Shown: positions 17,516 through 24,114 of the stretch, in pieces
Layout of the letters: each line of letters opens with the position of its first letter
Position numbering within the stretch: position 1 is the stretch's first letter
NCBI RefSeq assembly: GCF_021887715.1
Contig: NZ_JAIQXX010000024.1
Location: forward strand, 1-36,399
Length of the DNA stretch: 36,399 nt
Reading direction: 5' to 3'
From: Winogradskyella immobilis
GTDB taxonomy: Bacteria; Bacteroidota; Bacteroidia; Flavobacteriales; Flavobacteriaceae
Program-made: the position numbers and the translations under genes
Notes under the pieces: generated by a model
What the model was told of the DNA's origin: nothing
What the model saw: the letters and a program-made list of their open reading frames with translations, nothing else
Database searches by the model: none

Positions 17516-18082
17516 TTATAATGATGGTACATCTCCCCAATTCTCCCCAGTTTTAATGCGTCGCAACTGCATTGTTGTTATACCAAACCGCTTAGCTATA
17601 ATTTTTAAACGCGTGCGACGATCTGGATCATTTATCATCTTTTTAATTAATCTCACATTATTCTCTGTGAGCTTAGCATAAGCTTTGTTTTTATTCTTTA
17701 CAGCTTCTATATATTTAGTATTCTTAAACTGGTGTAATTCTTTTTCGCGCTTTGTTGCCCATTTTAGATTGTCTACATGATTATTGCATTTATCGTAGTC
17801 TAAGTGAATTACACAAACACCATCTCCTTGTTCTAAAAAACTTTCAGCAATAACCTTATGGAGGTAAAATGTTTTAAATTTTTTATGCTCAATTTTCTTA
17901 ACTCTAAAATATGGATAACCATTCATTATATATGGTTTAAACAAATGTGCTTCTCCATTTTTAATGCGCACAAGCCTTCCGTAATTTGAAATGTGATAAT
18001 TTTCTTCAGGATGAATAGTTTCATCAAAACGAACTGTTTTCCAACGTTCGTGTCGTAAATTCTGTATATTATTATATGTCAT
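17516..18082 (-). CDS. NUMOD4/HNH endonuclease-like protein with C-terminal helix-turn-helix
   Basis: A 188-residue protein with the layout of phage and intron-type HNH homing nucleases. Residues 13-40 hold a NUMOD4-like block (ERWKTVRFD, then NYHISNYGRLVRI); 72-110 hold an HNH_3-like zinc-finger nuclease core (YLHKVIAESFL, then VIHLDYDKCNNHVDNLKWAT with His75, His93, Asp95, Asn101 and Asn105); and 138-182 hold a helix-turn-helix (LTENNVRLIKKMI, then IIAKRFGITTMQLRRIKTGENW). It is free-standing, 46 bp from queE, with no intron or mobile gene around it. It may be a domesticated or residual selfish nuclease; its target is unknown. Confidence 0.82.
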   Translation of the reverse strand: MTYNNIQNLRHERWKTVRFDETIHPEENYHISNYGRLVRIKNGEAHLFKPYIMNGYPYFRVKKIEHKKFKTFYLHKVIAESFLEQGDGVCVIHLDYDKCNNHVDNLKWATKREKELHQFKNTKYIEAVKNKNKAYAKLTENNVRLIKKMINDPDRRTRLKIIAKRFGITTMQLRRIKTGENWGDVPSL

Positions 18083-18128
18083 TTTAAGCTATATTAATAG
18101 GGGTAATAGCCTATAGGGTTATTTATGT

Positions 18129-18761
18129 TTAAGGGATATTCAAATATTTATGAGTTTGTAAACTTACTTTCCATTTAGGGTTTGCCATAACATAATCTAC
18201 AATTTGTGGCATCATTTTATCACGCTTACTCCATTCTGGTTGTAGATACAAAATACAATCTTTATTCACTTGAGCTGCTTGCTCTTCAGCAAACTTAAAA
18301 TCGTCTTTATTATAAACAATACATTTTAGCTCGTGGGCTTTACCGTATATTTCATCGGTAGGTAATTTCATTTTTTTAGGAGATAAGCAAATCCAATCCC
18401 ATTGACCAGTTAATTTATAAGCTCCAGAAGTTTCTATATGTGTCTGTACTCTTTTTGTTTTTAACTGATTTGTCAATGGCTCCATATCCCACATTAGAGG
18501 CTCGCCTCCTGTAACAACAATAGTATTACTATATTTTATGGCATTTTCAACAATTTGTGTCGTTGCTGTCGGCGGATGTAATTCTGCTAACCAGCTTTCT
18601 TTAACATCACACCAATGACAACCTACATCGCAACCACCAATTCGTACAAAATATGCCGCTGTTCCTTTATGGAATCCTTCTCCTTGAATAGTATAAAACT
18701 CTTCCATTAAAGGCAACAAATGTCCTGCATCAATTAAATCTTGCCGTTCTCGTCTTGTCAT
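18129..18761 (-). CDS. queE: 7-carboxy-7-deazaguanine synthase QueE
   Basis: A radical SAM enzyme that converts 6-carboxy-tetrahydropterin to 7-carboxy-7-deazaguanine in preQ0/queuosine synthesis. With the ATG at 18761 it has 210 residues. The cluster motif is CDVGCHWC (Cys44, Cys48, Cys51), the C-x3-C-x2-C spacing typical of QueE, preceded by FYTIQGEGFHKGTAAYFVRIGGC and followed by VVTGGEPLMW, the SAM-binding GGEP. A TTG three codons upstream (18770) is in frame, but the ATG fits the family. A TAnnTTTG element (18768-18775) only 7 nt upstream would give a nearly leaderless transcript. No other queuosine gene is in the window. Confidence 0.93.
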   Translation of the reverse strand: MTRRERQDLIDAGHLLPLMEEFYTIQGEGFHKGTAAYFVRIGGCDVGCHWCDVKESWLAELHPPTATTQIVENAIKYSNTIVVTGGEPLMWDMEPLTNQLKTKRVQTHIETSGAYKLTGQWDWICLSPKKMKLPTDEIYGKAHELKCIVYNKDDFKFAEEQAAQVNKDCILYLQPEWSKRDKMMPQIVDYVMANPKWKVSLQTHKYLNIP

Positions 18762-18767
18762 AGTTTG

Positions 18768-18775
18768 CAAATATA
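18768..18775 (-). promoter_or_regulatory. Possible -7 element for queE
   Basis: TATATTTG on the minus strand matches TAnnTTTG but ends only 7 nt before the ATG at 18761, which would give a leader of a few bases at most. No TTG is seen at the -33 position. Low confidence. Confidence 0.3.
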
Positions 18776-18780
18776 TGGTT

Positions 18781-18851
18781 TAGTTGGTAGTCGTAGTCAC
18801 AGTAATCAGTAAAAACCGAAACTATAAACTGAGGCTGAATACCGTCAACTA
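18781..18851. repeat. Degenerate 7-nt-periodic inverted element, no gene inside
   Basis: The left half (18782-18810) repeats AGT about every 6-7 nt (AGTTGGTAGTCGTAGTCACA, then GTAATCAGT). The right half (18813-18851) repeats ACT/CTG in the opposite sense (AACTATAAACTGAGGCTGAA, then TACCGTCAACTA). The outer ends TAGTTG and CAACTA are exact complements. The right end supplies the TAG stop codon of the RidA gene. The same type of array flanks the IVP gene at 31811-32300. Confidence 0.6.
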
Positions 18852-19295
18852 CTTAGCCGCTATAACTTCAATTTCTATACTTGCTCCACCAGCCAAACCA
18901 GCTGCGGCAAAAGTAGTCCTTGCTGGTTTTTTAGTAAAGTATTGAGTATACACAGAATTAAATGCACTAAATTCAGTAATATCTTTCAATATTACAGTAC
19001 ACTTAACTACATTATCTAAAGATAGATTATGATGTTCTAAAACAGCTTTAATATTCTCAATGACTTGTTTTGTTTCTGCAGTAATGCCTCCTTCAACTAA
19101 AGTCCCTTTTTTATGATCTCTACCTATTTGACCTGCTAAAAACAAAAAATCACCCATTTCTACAGCATCACTAAATGGAGTATTACTTCGTGTTGGCTCA
19201 TGAGATTTATGGAAAATTATTTCAGATTCTTTTTCTTTACAAGATTGAACAACAATCATAAAGAAAAGGCCAAAAAGTAAAAGTATACGCTTCAT
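18849..19295 (-). CDS. RidA-family protein with lipoprotein signal
   Basis: RidA (YjgF/UK114) proteins hydrolyse reactive enamines and imines released by PLP enzymes, normally in the cytosol. Here the 148-residue product has the RidA domain at about 30-148: LFLAGQIGRD, then GGITAETKQVIENIKAVLEH, VVKCTVILKDI, KKPARTTFAAAGL with the conserved substrate-binding Arg, and IEIEVIAAK with the C-terminal Glu. It is preceded by a lipoprotein signal (LLLFGLFFMIVVQSC, Cys19), so the protein should sit in the envelope. Its TAG stop lies inside a 7-nt-periodic repeat. Confidence 0.9.
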   Translation of the reverse strand: MKRILLLFGLFFMIVVQSCKEKESEIIFHKSHEPTRSNTPFSDAVEMGDFLFLAGQIGRDHKKGTLVEGGITAETKQVIENIKAVLEHHNLSLDNVVKCTVILKDITEFSAFNSVYTQYFTKKPARTTFAAAGLAGGASIEIEVIAAK

Positions 19296-19353
19296 AGAAT
19301 TCTATTTTAAACTTGGCTAAAATTACATTATTTTTATGCAAATTTTAAATGTA

Positions 19354-20907
19354 ATGCAAAATAGAGATACATTTTTTAAACACATCACTGAAGGCAACAC
19401 TAATAAAGGAGAATATATCACTTTAGGTGCTGCTATGCTCGATGGAGAAACTATTGAAAATGCTTTTGTAAATGTTCCTTTAAAGACAATGAATCGTCAT
19501 GGATTAATTGCTGGTGCTACAGGTACAGGAAAAACAAAAACACTTCAAGTTTTAGCAGAGAATCTTTCAGAAAAAGGTATACCAGTACTTTTAATGGATA
19601 TTAAAGGAGATTTAAGTGGTTTGGCTCAACCAAGTCCTGGCCATCCAAAAATTGATGAACGTCATGCTAAAATAGGTTTGCCTTTTGATGCTAAATCGTT
19701 TCCTGTTGAAATTTTATCCTTATCTGAACAAGATGGTGTACGTTTAAGAGCTACTATTAGTGAATTTGGCCCTGTTTTAATTTCTAGAATTTTAGATGTT
19801 ACTGAAACTCAAGCAGGTATTATATCCGTTATTTTTAAATATTGTGATGATCATAAACTACCTCTTTTAGATATTAAAGATTTCAAGAAAATATTGCAAT
19901 ATGCTACTAGTGATGGCAAAAAAGAATTTGAAGCGACTTACGGTAGAATTTCATCATCATCTACAGGGGCAATTCTTAGAAAACTTGTAGAAATTGAGCA
20001 ACAAGGTGGAGATCTGTTTTTTGGAGAAAAGTCTTTTGACACTCAAAACTTATTAAGAATTGATGAAAATGGAAGAGGTTATATTAATATCATTCGTTTA
20101 ACAGACATACAAGATAAACCTAAGCTATTCTCAACATTTATGTTAAGTTTATTAGCTGAAATCTATTCTACATTTCCAGAACAAGGAGATAGTGGTCGAC
20201 CTGAGTTAATCTTATTTATAGATGAAGCGCACCTCATTTTTAATGAAGCTTCCAAAGCTTTATTAAATCAGATTGAAAGCATTGTAAAACTTATACGTAG
20301 TAAAGGTGTTGGTTTGTATTTTGTTACTCAAAATCCTACGGACGTGCCTGAAGCTGTTTTAAGCCAGTTAGGGTTAAAAGTACAACATGCATTAAGAGCT
20401 TTTACAGCTAAAGACCGAAAAGCTATAAAGCTCACTGCAGAAAATTATCCAGATACAGATTATTACGATACTGCTGAAGTTTTAACCTCTTTAGGTATTG
20501 GTGAAGCTTTAGTTTCTGCACTTAATGAAAAAGGAAAACCAACCCCATTAGCTGCTACTATGATGCGTGCACCTATGAGCAGAATGGACGTATTAACTGA
20601 TGGTGAATTGAGTAGTTTATTAGCAGACTCTAAACTTGTACGCAAATACAATGAAGATATTGATCGTAATAGTGCTTATGAAATTTTAACTAAGAAAATT
20701 GAAGATGCAGATGCTGAAGAAGCACGTATAAAAGCCAAAGAAGAAAAAGAAGCGCTTAAAAAAGCAGAATCGAAAAGTAGAACTACAACAACACGTAGAA
20801 GAAGTACTAGTAGAAGAAGCACAAGACAACACCCATTGGTTAAAGTATTAACAAGTCCTACAGTAATTCGTAGCGTTTTGGGTATACTTACCAAAATGAT
20901 AAAATAA
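19354..20907 (+). CDS. DUF853 family HerA-like ATPase
   Basis: A P-loop ATPase of the HerA/FtsK superfamily, DUF853 group (E. coli YjgR-like), biological role unknown. Visible: LGAAMLDGE, LKTMNRHGLIAGATGTGKTK with the Walker A motif at 54-61, LLMDIKGDLSGLA, the Walker B LILFIDEAH at about 286-294, and the sensor-like VGLYFVTQNPTDVP. A charged coiled segment (about 445-480) and an Arg/Ser/Thr-rich stretch (RRRSTSRRSTR) lie near the C-terminus, which ends in a short hydrophobic helix. I chose the ATG at 19354 because family members start close to the NxxxFxxHI motif; an ATG at 19336 would add six residues. It may head the + strand run of genes to 23942. Confidence 0.88.
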   Translation: MQNRDTFFKHITEGNTNKGEYITLGAAMLDGETIENAFVNVPLKTMNRHGLIAGATGTGKTKTLQVLAENLSEKGIPVLLMDIKGDLSGLAQPSPGHPKIDERHAKIGLPFDAKSFPVEILSLSEQDGVRLRATISEFGPVLISRILDVTETQAGIISVIFKYCDDHKLPLLDIKDFKKILQYATSDGKKEFEATYGRISSSSTGAILRKLVEIEQQGGDLFFGEKSFDTQNLLRIDENGRGYINIIRLTDIQDKPKLFSTFMLSLLAEIYSTFPEQGDSGRPELILFIDEAHLIFNEASKALLNQIESIVKLIRSKGVGLYFVTQNPTDVPEAVLSQLGLKVQHALRAFTAKDRKAIKLTAENYPDTDYYDTAEVLTSLGIGEALVSALNEKGKPTPLAATMMRAPMSRMDVLTDGELSSLLADSKLVRKYNEDIDRNSAYEILTKKIEDADAEEARIKAKEEKEALKKAESKSRTTTTRRRSTSRRSTRQHPLVKVLTSPTVIRSVLGILTKMIK

Positions 20908-20932
20908 ACAACATTATATATTTTAAAAATAG

Positions 20933-21493
20933 ATGAAGAAAACCCTATTTCCTATTATTCTTTTTTCGCTTATAATAGCAGGCTGCGCTAAAGATAAATC
21001 TCAAAATCCATTTGCGGTTAAAAAACACGGCGTAGGACTTATAAACGACTCTACACAAATCAAAGATTTAAAAACTATTTTTAGTAATGATTCTATATCG
21101 AATTATAAAGAAGATGATAGTTTTACAGGACGTATTAATACTATTGAGATTTTTGAAAAAGGTAGTAGTAATCCGCTTTTAGTTATAACACCTACTGAAG
21201 CATTAGACTCTACAGCAACTATAAGTTCTATTCGATTAATAGATTCTCGTTATAAAACCGACAAAAACATATCTGTGATAAGTACTTTTAAAGATATTAA
21301 AGAAGCTTATAAGATTAATAAAATTACCAACCTTATAAATTCTGTTTTAGTTTCTGTAAACGAATTAGACGCTACTTTTACTATAGACAAAAAAGAATTA
21401 CCAGCCAATATGCGTTACGATTTAGACTTAAAAATTGATGCCATTCAAATACCAGATGATGCTAAGTTAAAATTCTTTATGGTTCATTTTTAG
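20933..21493 (+). CDS. Conserved lipoprotein of unknown function
   Basis: A 186-residue lipoprotein (signal with LFSLIIAGC, Cys18). I do not recognise the family. The mature protein is a mixed alpha/beta sequence with the segments VGLINDSTQIKDLKTIF, TIEIFEKGSSNPLLVITP, ISSIRLIDSRYKT and STFKDIKEAYKINKI; the last two resemble the pattern by which small periplasmic proteins compare a 'current' state with a threshold, but that is only an impression. The gene follows the DUF853 ATPase by 25 bp and precedes a cupin by 9 bp, so it is likely co-transcribed. Confidence 0.75.
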   Translation: MKKTLFPIILFSLIIAGCAKDKSQNPFAVKKHGVGLINDSTQIKDLKTIFSNDSISNYKEDDSFTGRINTIEIFEKGSSNPLLVITPTEALDSTATISSIRLIDSRYKTDKNISVISTFKDIKEAYKINKITNLINSVLVSVNELDATFTIDKKELPANMRYDLDLKIDAIQIPDDAKLKFFMVHF

Positions 21494-21502
21494 AGTCTTA
21501 TT

Positions 21503-21868
21503 ATGAAAAAAAAATACACCTTACAAACTGCTCCTTTTATTGTACCTACTGATGATGGTAAACTTATAAAAGAGCATTTTGGTTTGGCTAGTGATGGCAA
21601 TGCTCAAGTAAGTATTGCGCATATGGTAGCTCCACCAGGTTGGTCTGAACCTTTTCAAACTCCCGAGTTTGATGAGTATACCTTTATCATCAAAGGCAAA
21701 AAGCAATTTATTATTGATAAAGAAACCATTGTACTAGAAGCCGGTCAATCTATAAAAGTTGAAAAACATACACAATTGCAATATTCAAACCCTTTTGAAC
21801 ATCCTTGTGAATATATTGCCATTTGCCTACCTGCATTTTCGATAGACACTGTTAATAGAGAAGATTAA
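21503..21868 (+). CDS. Cupin-domain protein
   Basis: A 121-residue single-domain cupin. The core is FQTPEFDEYTFIIKGKKQFI (about 51-70) and GQSIKVEKHTQLQYSNPFEHPCEYIAICLPAFS; the conserved His/Glu metal ligands of cupin motif 1 are only partly present (Glu at 57, no HxH), so metal binding is uncertain. No signal peptide, so it is cytosolic. It lies between a lipoprotein and an alpha/beta hydrolase gene with almost no spacing: its TAA is followed directly by the next ATG. Confidence 0.8.
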   Translation: MKKKYTLQTAPFIVPTDDGKLIKEHFGLASDGNAQVSIAHMVAPPGWSEPFQTPEFDEYTFIIKGKKQFIIDKETIVLEAGQSIKVEKHTQLQYSNPFEHPCEYIAICLPAFSIDTVNRED

Positions 21869-22699
21869 ATGAAAAACACCATTGTAAAAACTGTTGGTGG
21901 TATTATTAACGGGTTGAGTTTTATTTCTCCTAAATACGCTTCTAAAAAAGCTATTAATCTATTTGCTACACCTAGAAAAGGACGCTATAATCCTGAGCAA
22001 AATAAAATTATAGAATCCGCTTTTTTTGAAGAGTTTCAAGTTAATAATCATTCTATTGCAACGTACCGTTGGCCTGGAAAAAACAAAAGTGTTTTATTAG
22101 TTCATGGTTGGGAAAGCAATGCATCTCGCTGGAAATATATTTTAGAAGATTTAAAAGCGCAAGATTATAATATTATAGCTATAGATGCACCAGCACATGG
22201 TAAATCTAACGGTAAACAATTTACTGCCATACTGTATGCCGAGTTTATACATATCATTTCAAAAAAACATAAACCAGAAATTATTATTGGTCATTCAGTC
22301 GGTGGTATGGCTGCTATATTCAGTTTACATCAGTATAAGTTAGCATCTGTAAATAAAATTATAACTCTAGGGTCACCTGCACATTTTACCGGAGTATTTA
22401 ATCGATATGTTGATATGATGGGTTATAATAAAAGAATAGAAAAAGGTTTTAATCGTATTGTTATAGATCGTTATAACAATCCTATAGATTATTATAATGC
22501 TGCAAATTTTACAGCTGAATTTATCGGTGTTAAAGGATTAATTATTCATGATAAAAAAGATACGATTATACCTTATGAAGACGCTTTACTTTTTACTTCA
22601 AAATTTAAAAACTCTGAGTTAATTAGCACAACTGGTTTTGGTCATGGGTTACGTGATGTTTCGTTAACATCGAAAATAATTAGTTTTATTAATAAATAA
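21869..22699 (+). CDS. Alpha/beta hydrolase
   Basis: A 276-residue alpha/beta-fold hydrolase. The oxyanion segment LLVHGWESNASRW (77-89), the nucleophile elbow GHSVGG with Ser143, the acid in HDKKDTIIP (Asp at about 231) and the His in GFGHGLRD (about 259) form a full catalytic triad. The substrate is not apparent. Its ATG immediately follows the cupin stop (TAAATG), indicating tight coupling, and it precedes rluF by 18 bp. Confidence 0.88.
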   Translation: MKNTIVKTVGGIINGLSFISPKYASKKAINLFATPRKGRYNPEQNKIIESAFFEEFQVNNHSIATYRWPGKNKSVLLVHGWESNASRWKYILEDLKAQDYNIIAIDAPAHGKSNGKQFTAILYAEFIHIISKKHKPEIIIGHSVGGMAAIFSLHQYKLASVNKIITLGSPAHFTGVFNRYVDMMGYNKRIEKGFNRIVIDRYNNPIDYYNAANFTAEFIGVKGLIIHDKKDTIIPYEDALLFTSKFKNSELISTTGFGHGLRDVSLTSKIISFINK

Positions 22700-22717
22700 C
22701 TGTTGTACATTTATAGC

Positions 22718-23485
22718 ATGTCTGATTCTAATCTAAAACGCCTTAATAAATACCTTAGCGAAGCTGGTTACTGTTCTCGAAGAGAAGCAGATCGCTTAAT
22801 AGATGCTGGTAGAGTTACAATTAATGGTGTTGTACCCGAAATGGGCACAAAAGTAGCTCCAGATGATATCGTAAAAGTAGATGATAAAATTATTGATGGT
22901 GGCAAAAAAGAGTTTATATATCTAGCATTTAATAAACCTGTAGGTATCGTTTGCACTACAGATACACGTGTAGAAAAAAACAACATTATAGATTATATTA
23001 ATTACCCAAAACGCATATTTCCTATAGGTCGGTTAGATAAACCTAGTGAAGGTTTAATACTACTAACAGATGATGGAGATATCGTTAATAAAATATTGCG
23101 AGCTAGTAACAATCATGAAAAAGAATATATTGTTACTGTAGACGCACCTATTTCACAAACGTTTATAGAACGTATGGCTGGCGGCATTTATCTCGAAGAA
23201 TTAGGACAACGCACAAAGAAATGTACTGTTAAAAAAATTGACAAATACACGTTCAGCATTATACTAACACAAGGATTGAATCGTCAAATCCGTCGTATGG
23301 CAGAGTATTTAAATTATGATGTACAAACACTAAAACGTGTACGGATTATGAATATAAAATTAGATATGCCTGTTGGACAATACCGAGAATTGACTAAAGA
23401 TGAATTTAGTAAATTAAGTACGTTGATTAGCGCATCTAAAAAAACGCACGAAACTAAAATTGCACCTCATAGAAAGAAACATTAA
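22718..23485 (+). CDS. rluF: 23S rRNA pseudouridine synthase, RluF type
   Basis: A pseudouridine synthase of the RsuA/RluB/E/F group; RluF modifies U2604 of 23S rRNA. With the ATG at 22718 it has 255 residues. An S4 RNA-binding domain lies at about 5-60 (RLNKYLSEAGYCSRREADRL, INGVVPEMGTKVAPDD), followed by the catalytic domain with FNKPVGIVCTTD, GRLDKPSEGLILLTDDGD with catalytic Asp107, EKEYIVTV and LTQGLNRQIRRMAEYLNY. The phrase GLNRQIRRM with Asn, and the LDKPSEGL variant, fit RluF better than RluB. A TTG at 22703 would add five residues and is unlikely. It is part of the + strand run. Confidence 0.9.
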   Translation: MSDSNLKRLNKYLSEAGYCSRREADRLIDAGRVTINGVVPEMGTKVAPDDIVKVDDKIIDGGKKEFIYLAFNKPVGIVCTTDTRVEKNNIIDYINYPKRIFPIGRLDKPSEGLILLTDDGDIVNKILRASNNHEKEYIVTVDAPISQTFIERMAGGIYLEELGQRTKKCTVKKIDKYTFSIILTQGLNRQIRRMAEYLNYDVQTLKRVRIMNIKLDMPVGQYRELTKDEFSKLSTLISASKKTHETKIAPHRKKH

Positions 23486-23504
23486 TCCAAAAAAATAACA
23501 TATT

Positions 23505-23942
23505 ATGTCTACAATATCGCCTTTTCATCTCGCTATCCCTGTTCATAATCTTGAAGAATGTAGAGTATTTTACACCAAAACTTTAAACTTAGAAGAAGGT
23601 CGTAGCAGTGATCATTGGGTCGATTATAATTTCTTTGGTCATCAACTGGTTATTCACTACAAACCAATCCCGATAGCTATCGGGACTGAAGAAGATAATC
23701 ATACAAATTCTGTAGACGGAAAAGATGTGCCTGTACCACATTTTGGAGTGGTATTACCTTGGAATGATTTTAAAACTTTTGCAGATCTTTTAAAATCTAA
23801 AGGCATTGCATTTATTATTGAACCTTATATACGATTTGAAGGTTTAGTGGGCGAGCAAGCCACTATGTTTTTTAAAGATCCTGCTGGTAATGCATTAGAG
23901 TTTAAAGCTTTTAAAGATATGAGTCAGTTATTTGCTAAGTAA
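23505..23942 (+). CDS. VOC-family (glyoxalase-like) protein
   Basis: A 145-residue cytosolic vicinal-oxygen-chelate protein with two beta-alpha-beta-beta-beta units: [20 protein letters not shown] at the start and, near the end, [31 protein letters not shown]. Candidate metal ligands are His8 and the Glu in ALEFK, with His50 also possible. The reaction is unknown. A run PIPIAIG (about 54-60) is encoded by a perfect 18-bp palindrome (23668-23685) and seems to be an addition to the loop that in relatives passes directly from HYKP into the acidic segment before [16 protein letters not shown]. It follows rluF by 19 bp. Confidence 0.87.
   Translation: MSTISPFHLAIPVHNLEECRVFYTKTLNLEEGRSSDHWVDYNFFGHQLVIHYKPIPIAIGTEEDNHTNSVDGKDVPVPHFGVVLPWNDFKTFADLLKSKGIAFIIEPYIRFEGLVGEQATMFFKDPAGNALEFKAFKDMSQLFAK
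23668..23685. repeat. Perfect 18-bp palindrome inside a coding gene
   Basis: TCCCGATAGCTATCGGGA, a perfect palindrome with no spacer, lies in frame in the VOC gene and encodes the IAIG region of an apparent insertion. I remember this palindrome as a dispersed element in Flavobacteriaceae genomes, but no count was made here. Confidence 0.75.
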
Positions 23943-24009
23943 TCTGAGTTTGATTAACCTCTAAAAATTCTAATAGTCAATTATTAAAATATAAGTTCAT
24001 TTTTTATAT

Positions 24010-24038
24010 CCTGCAAGGTCTTTTTTTAACCTTGTAGG
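24010..24038. repeat. Intergenic hairpin of the CCTGCAAGGT/ACCTTGTAGG type
   Basis: Arms CCTGCAAGGT (24010-24019) and ACCTTGTAGG (24029-24038) pair with one G-T position around a T-rich loop. It lies in the 172-bp gap between convergent genes. No T-run follows on either strand, so it is probably a dispersed repeat rather than a standard terminator. Confidence 0.5.
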
Positions 24039-24114
24039 TAAAATCATAATTTTGGAATAGCAGTTCCATCAATAATCGAACTCAGGTATATAATTCCTTC
24101 TTTACTATAAATTA

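Noticed and set aside
17516..18082. HNH protein as part of a phage or integrated element
   Set aside because: No integrase, structural genes, attachment-site repeats or change in base composition are visible around it.
19354..23942. The + strand run (ATPase, lipoprotein, cupin, hydrolase, rluF, VOC) as one functional system
   Set aside because: Spacing supports co-transcription, but the members have unrelated roles (ATPase, rRNA modification, hydrolase), so I see no common pathway.
24010..24038. Hairpin as terminator between the VOC gene and the permease gene
   Set aside because: No T-run follows on either strand and it lies about 70-80 bases from both stop codons, so I list it only as a repeat.
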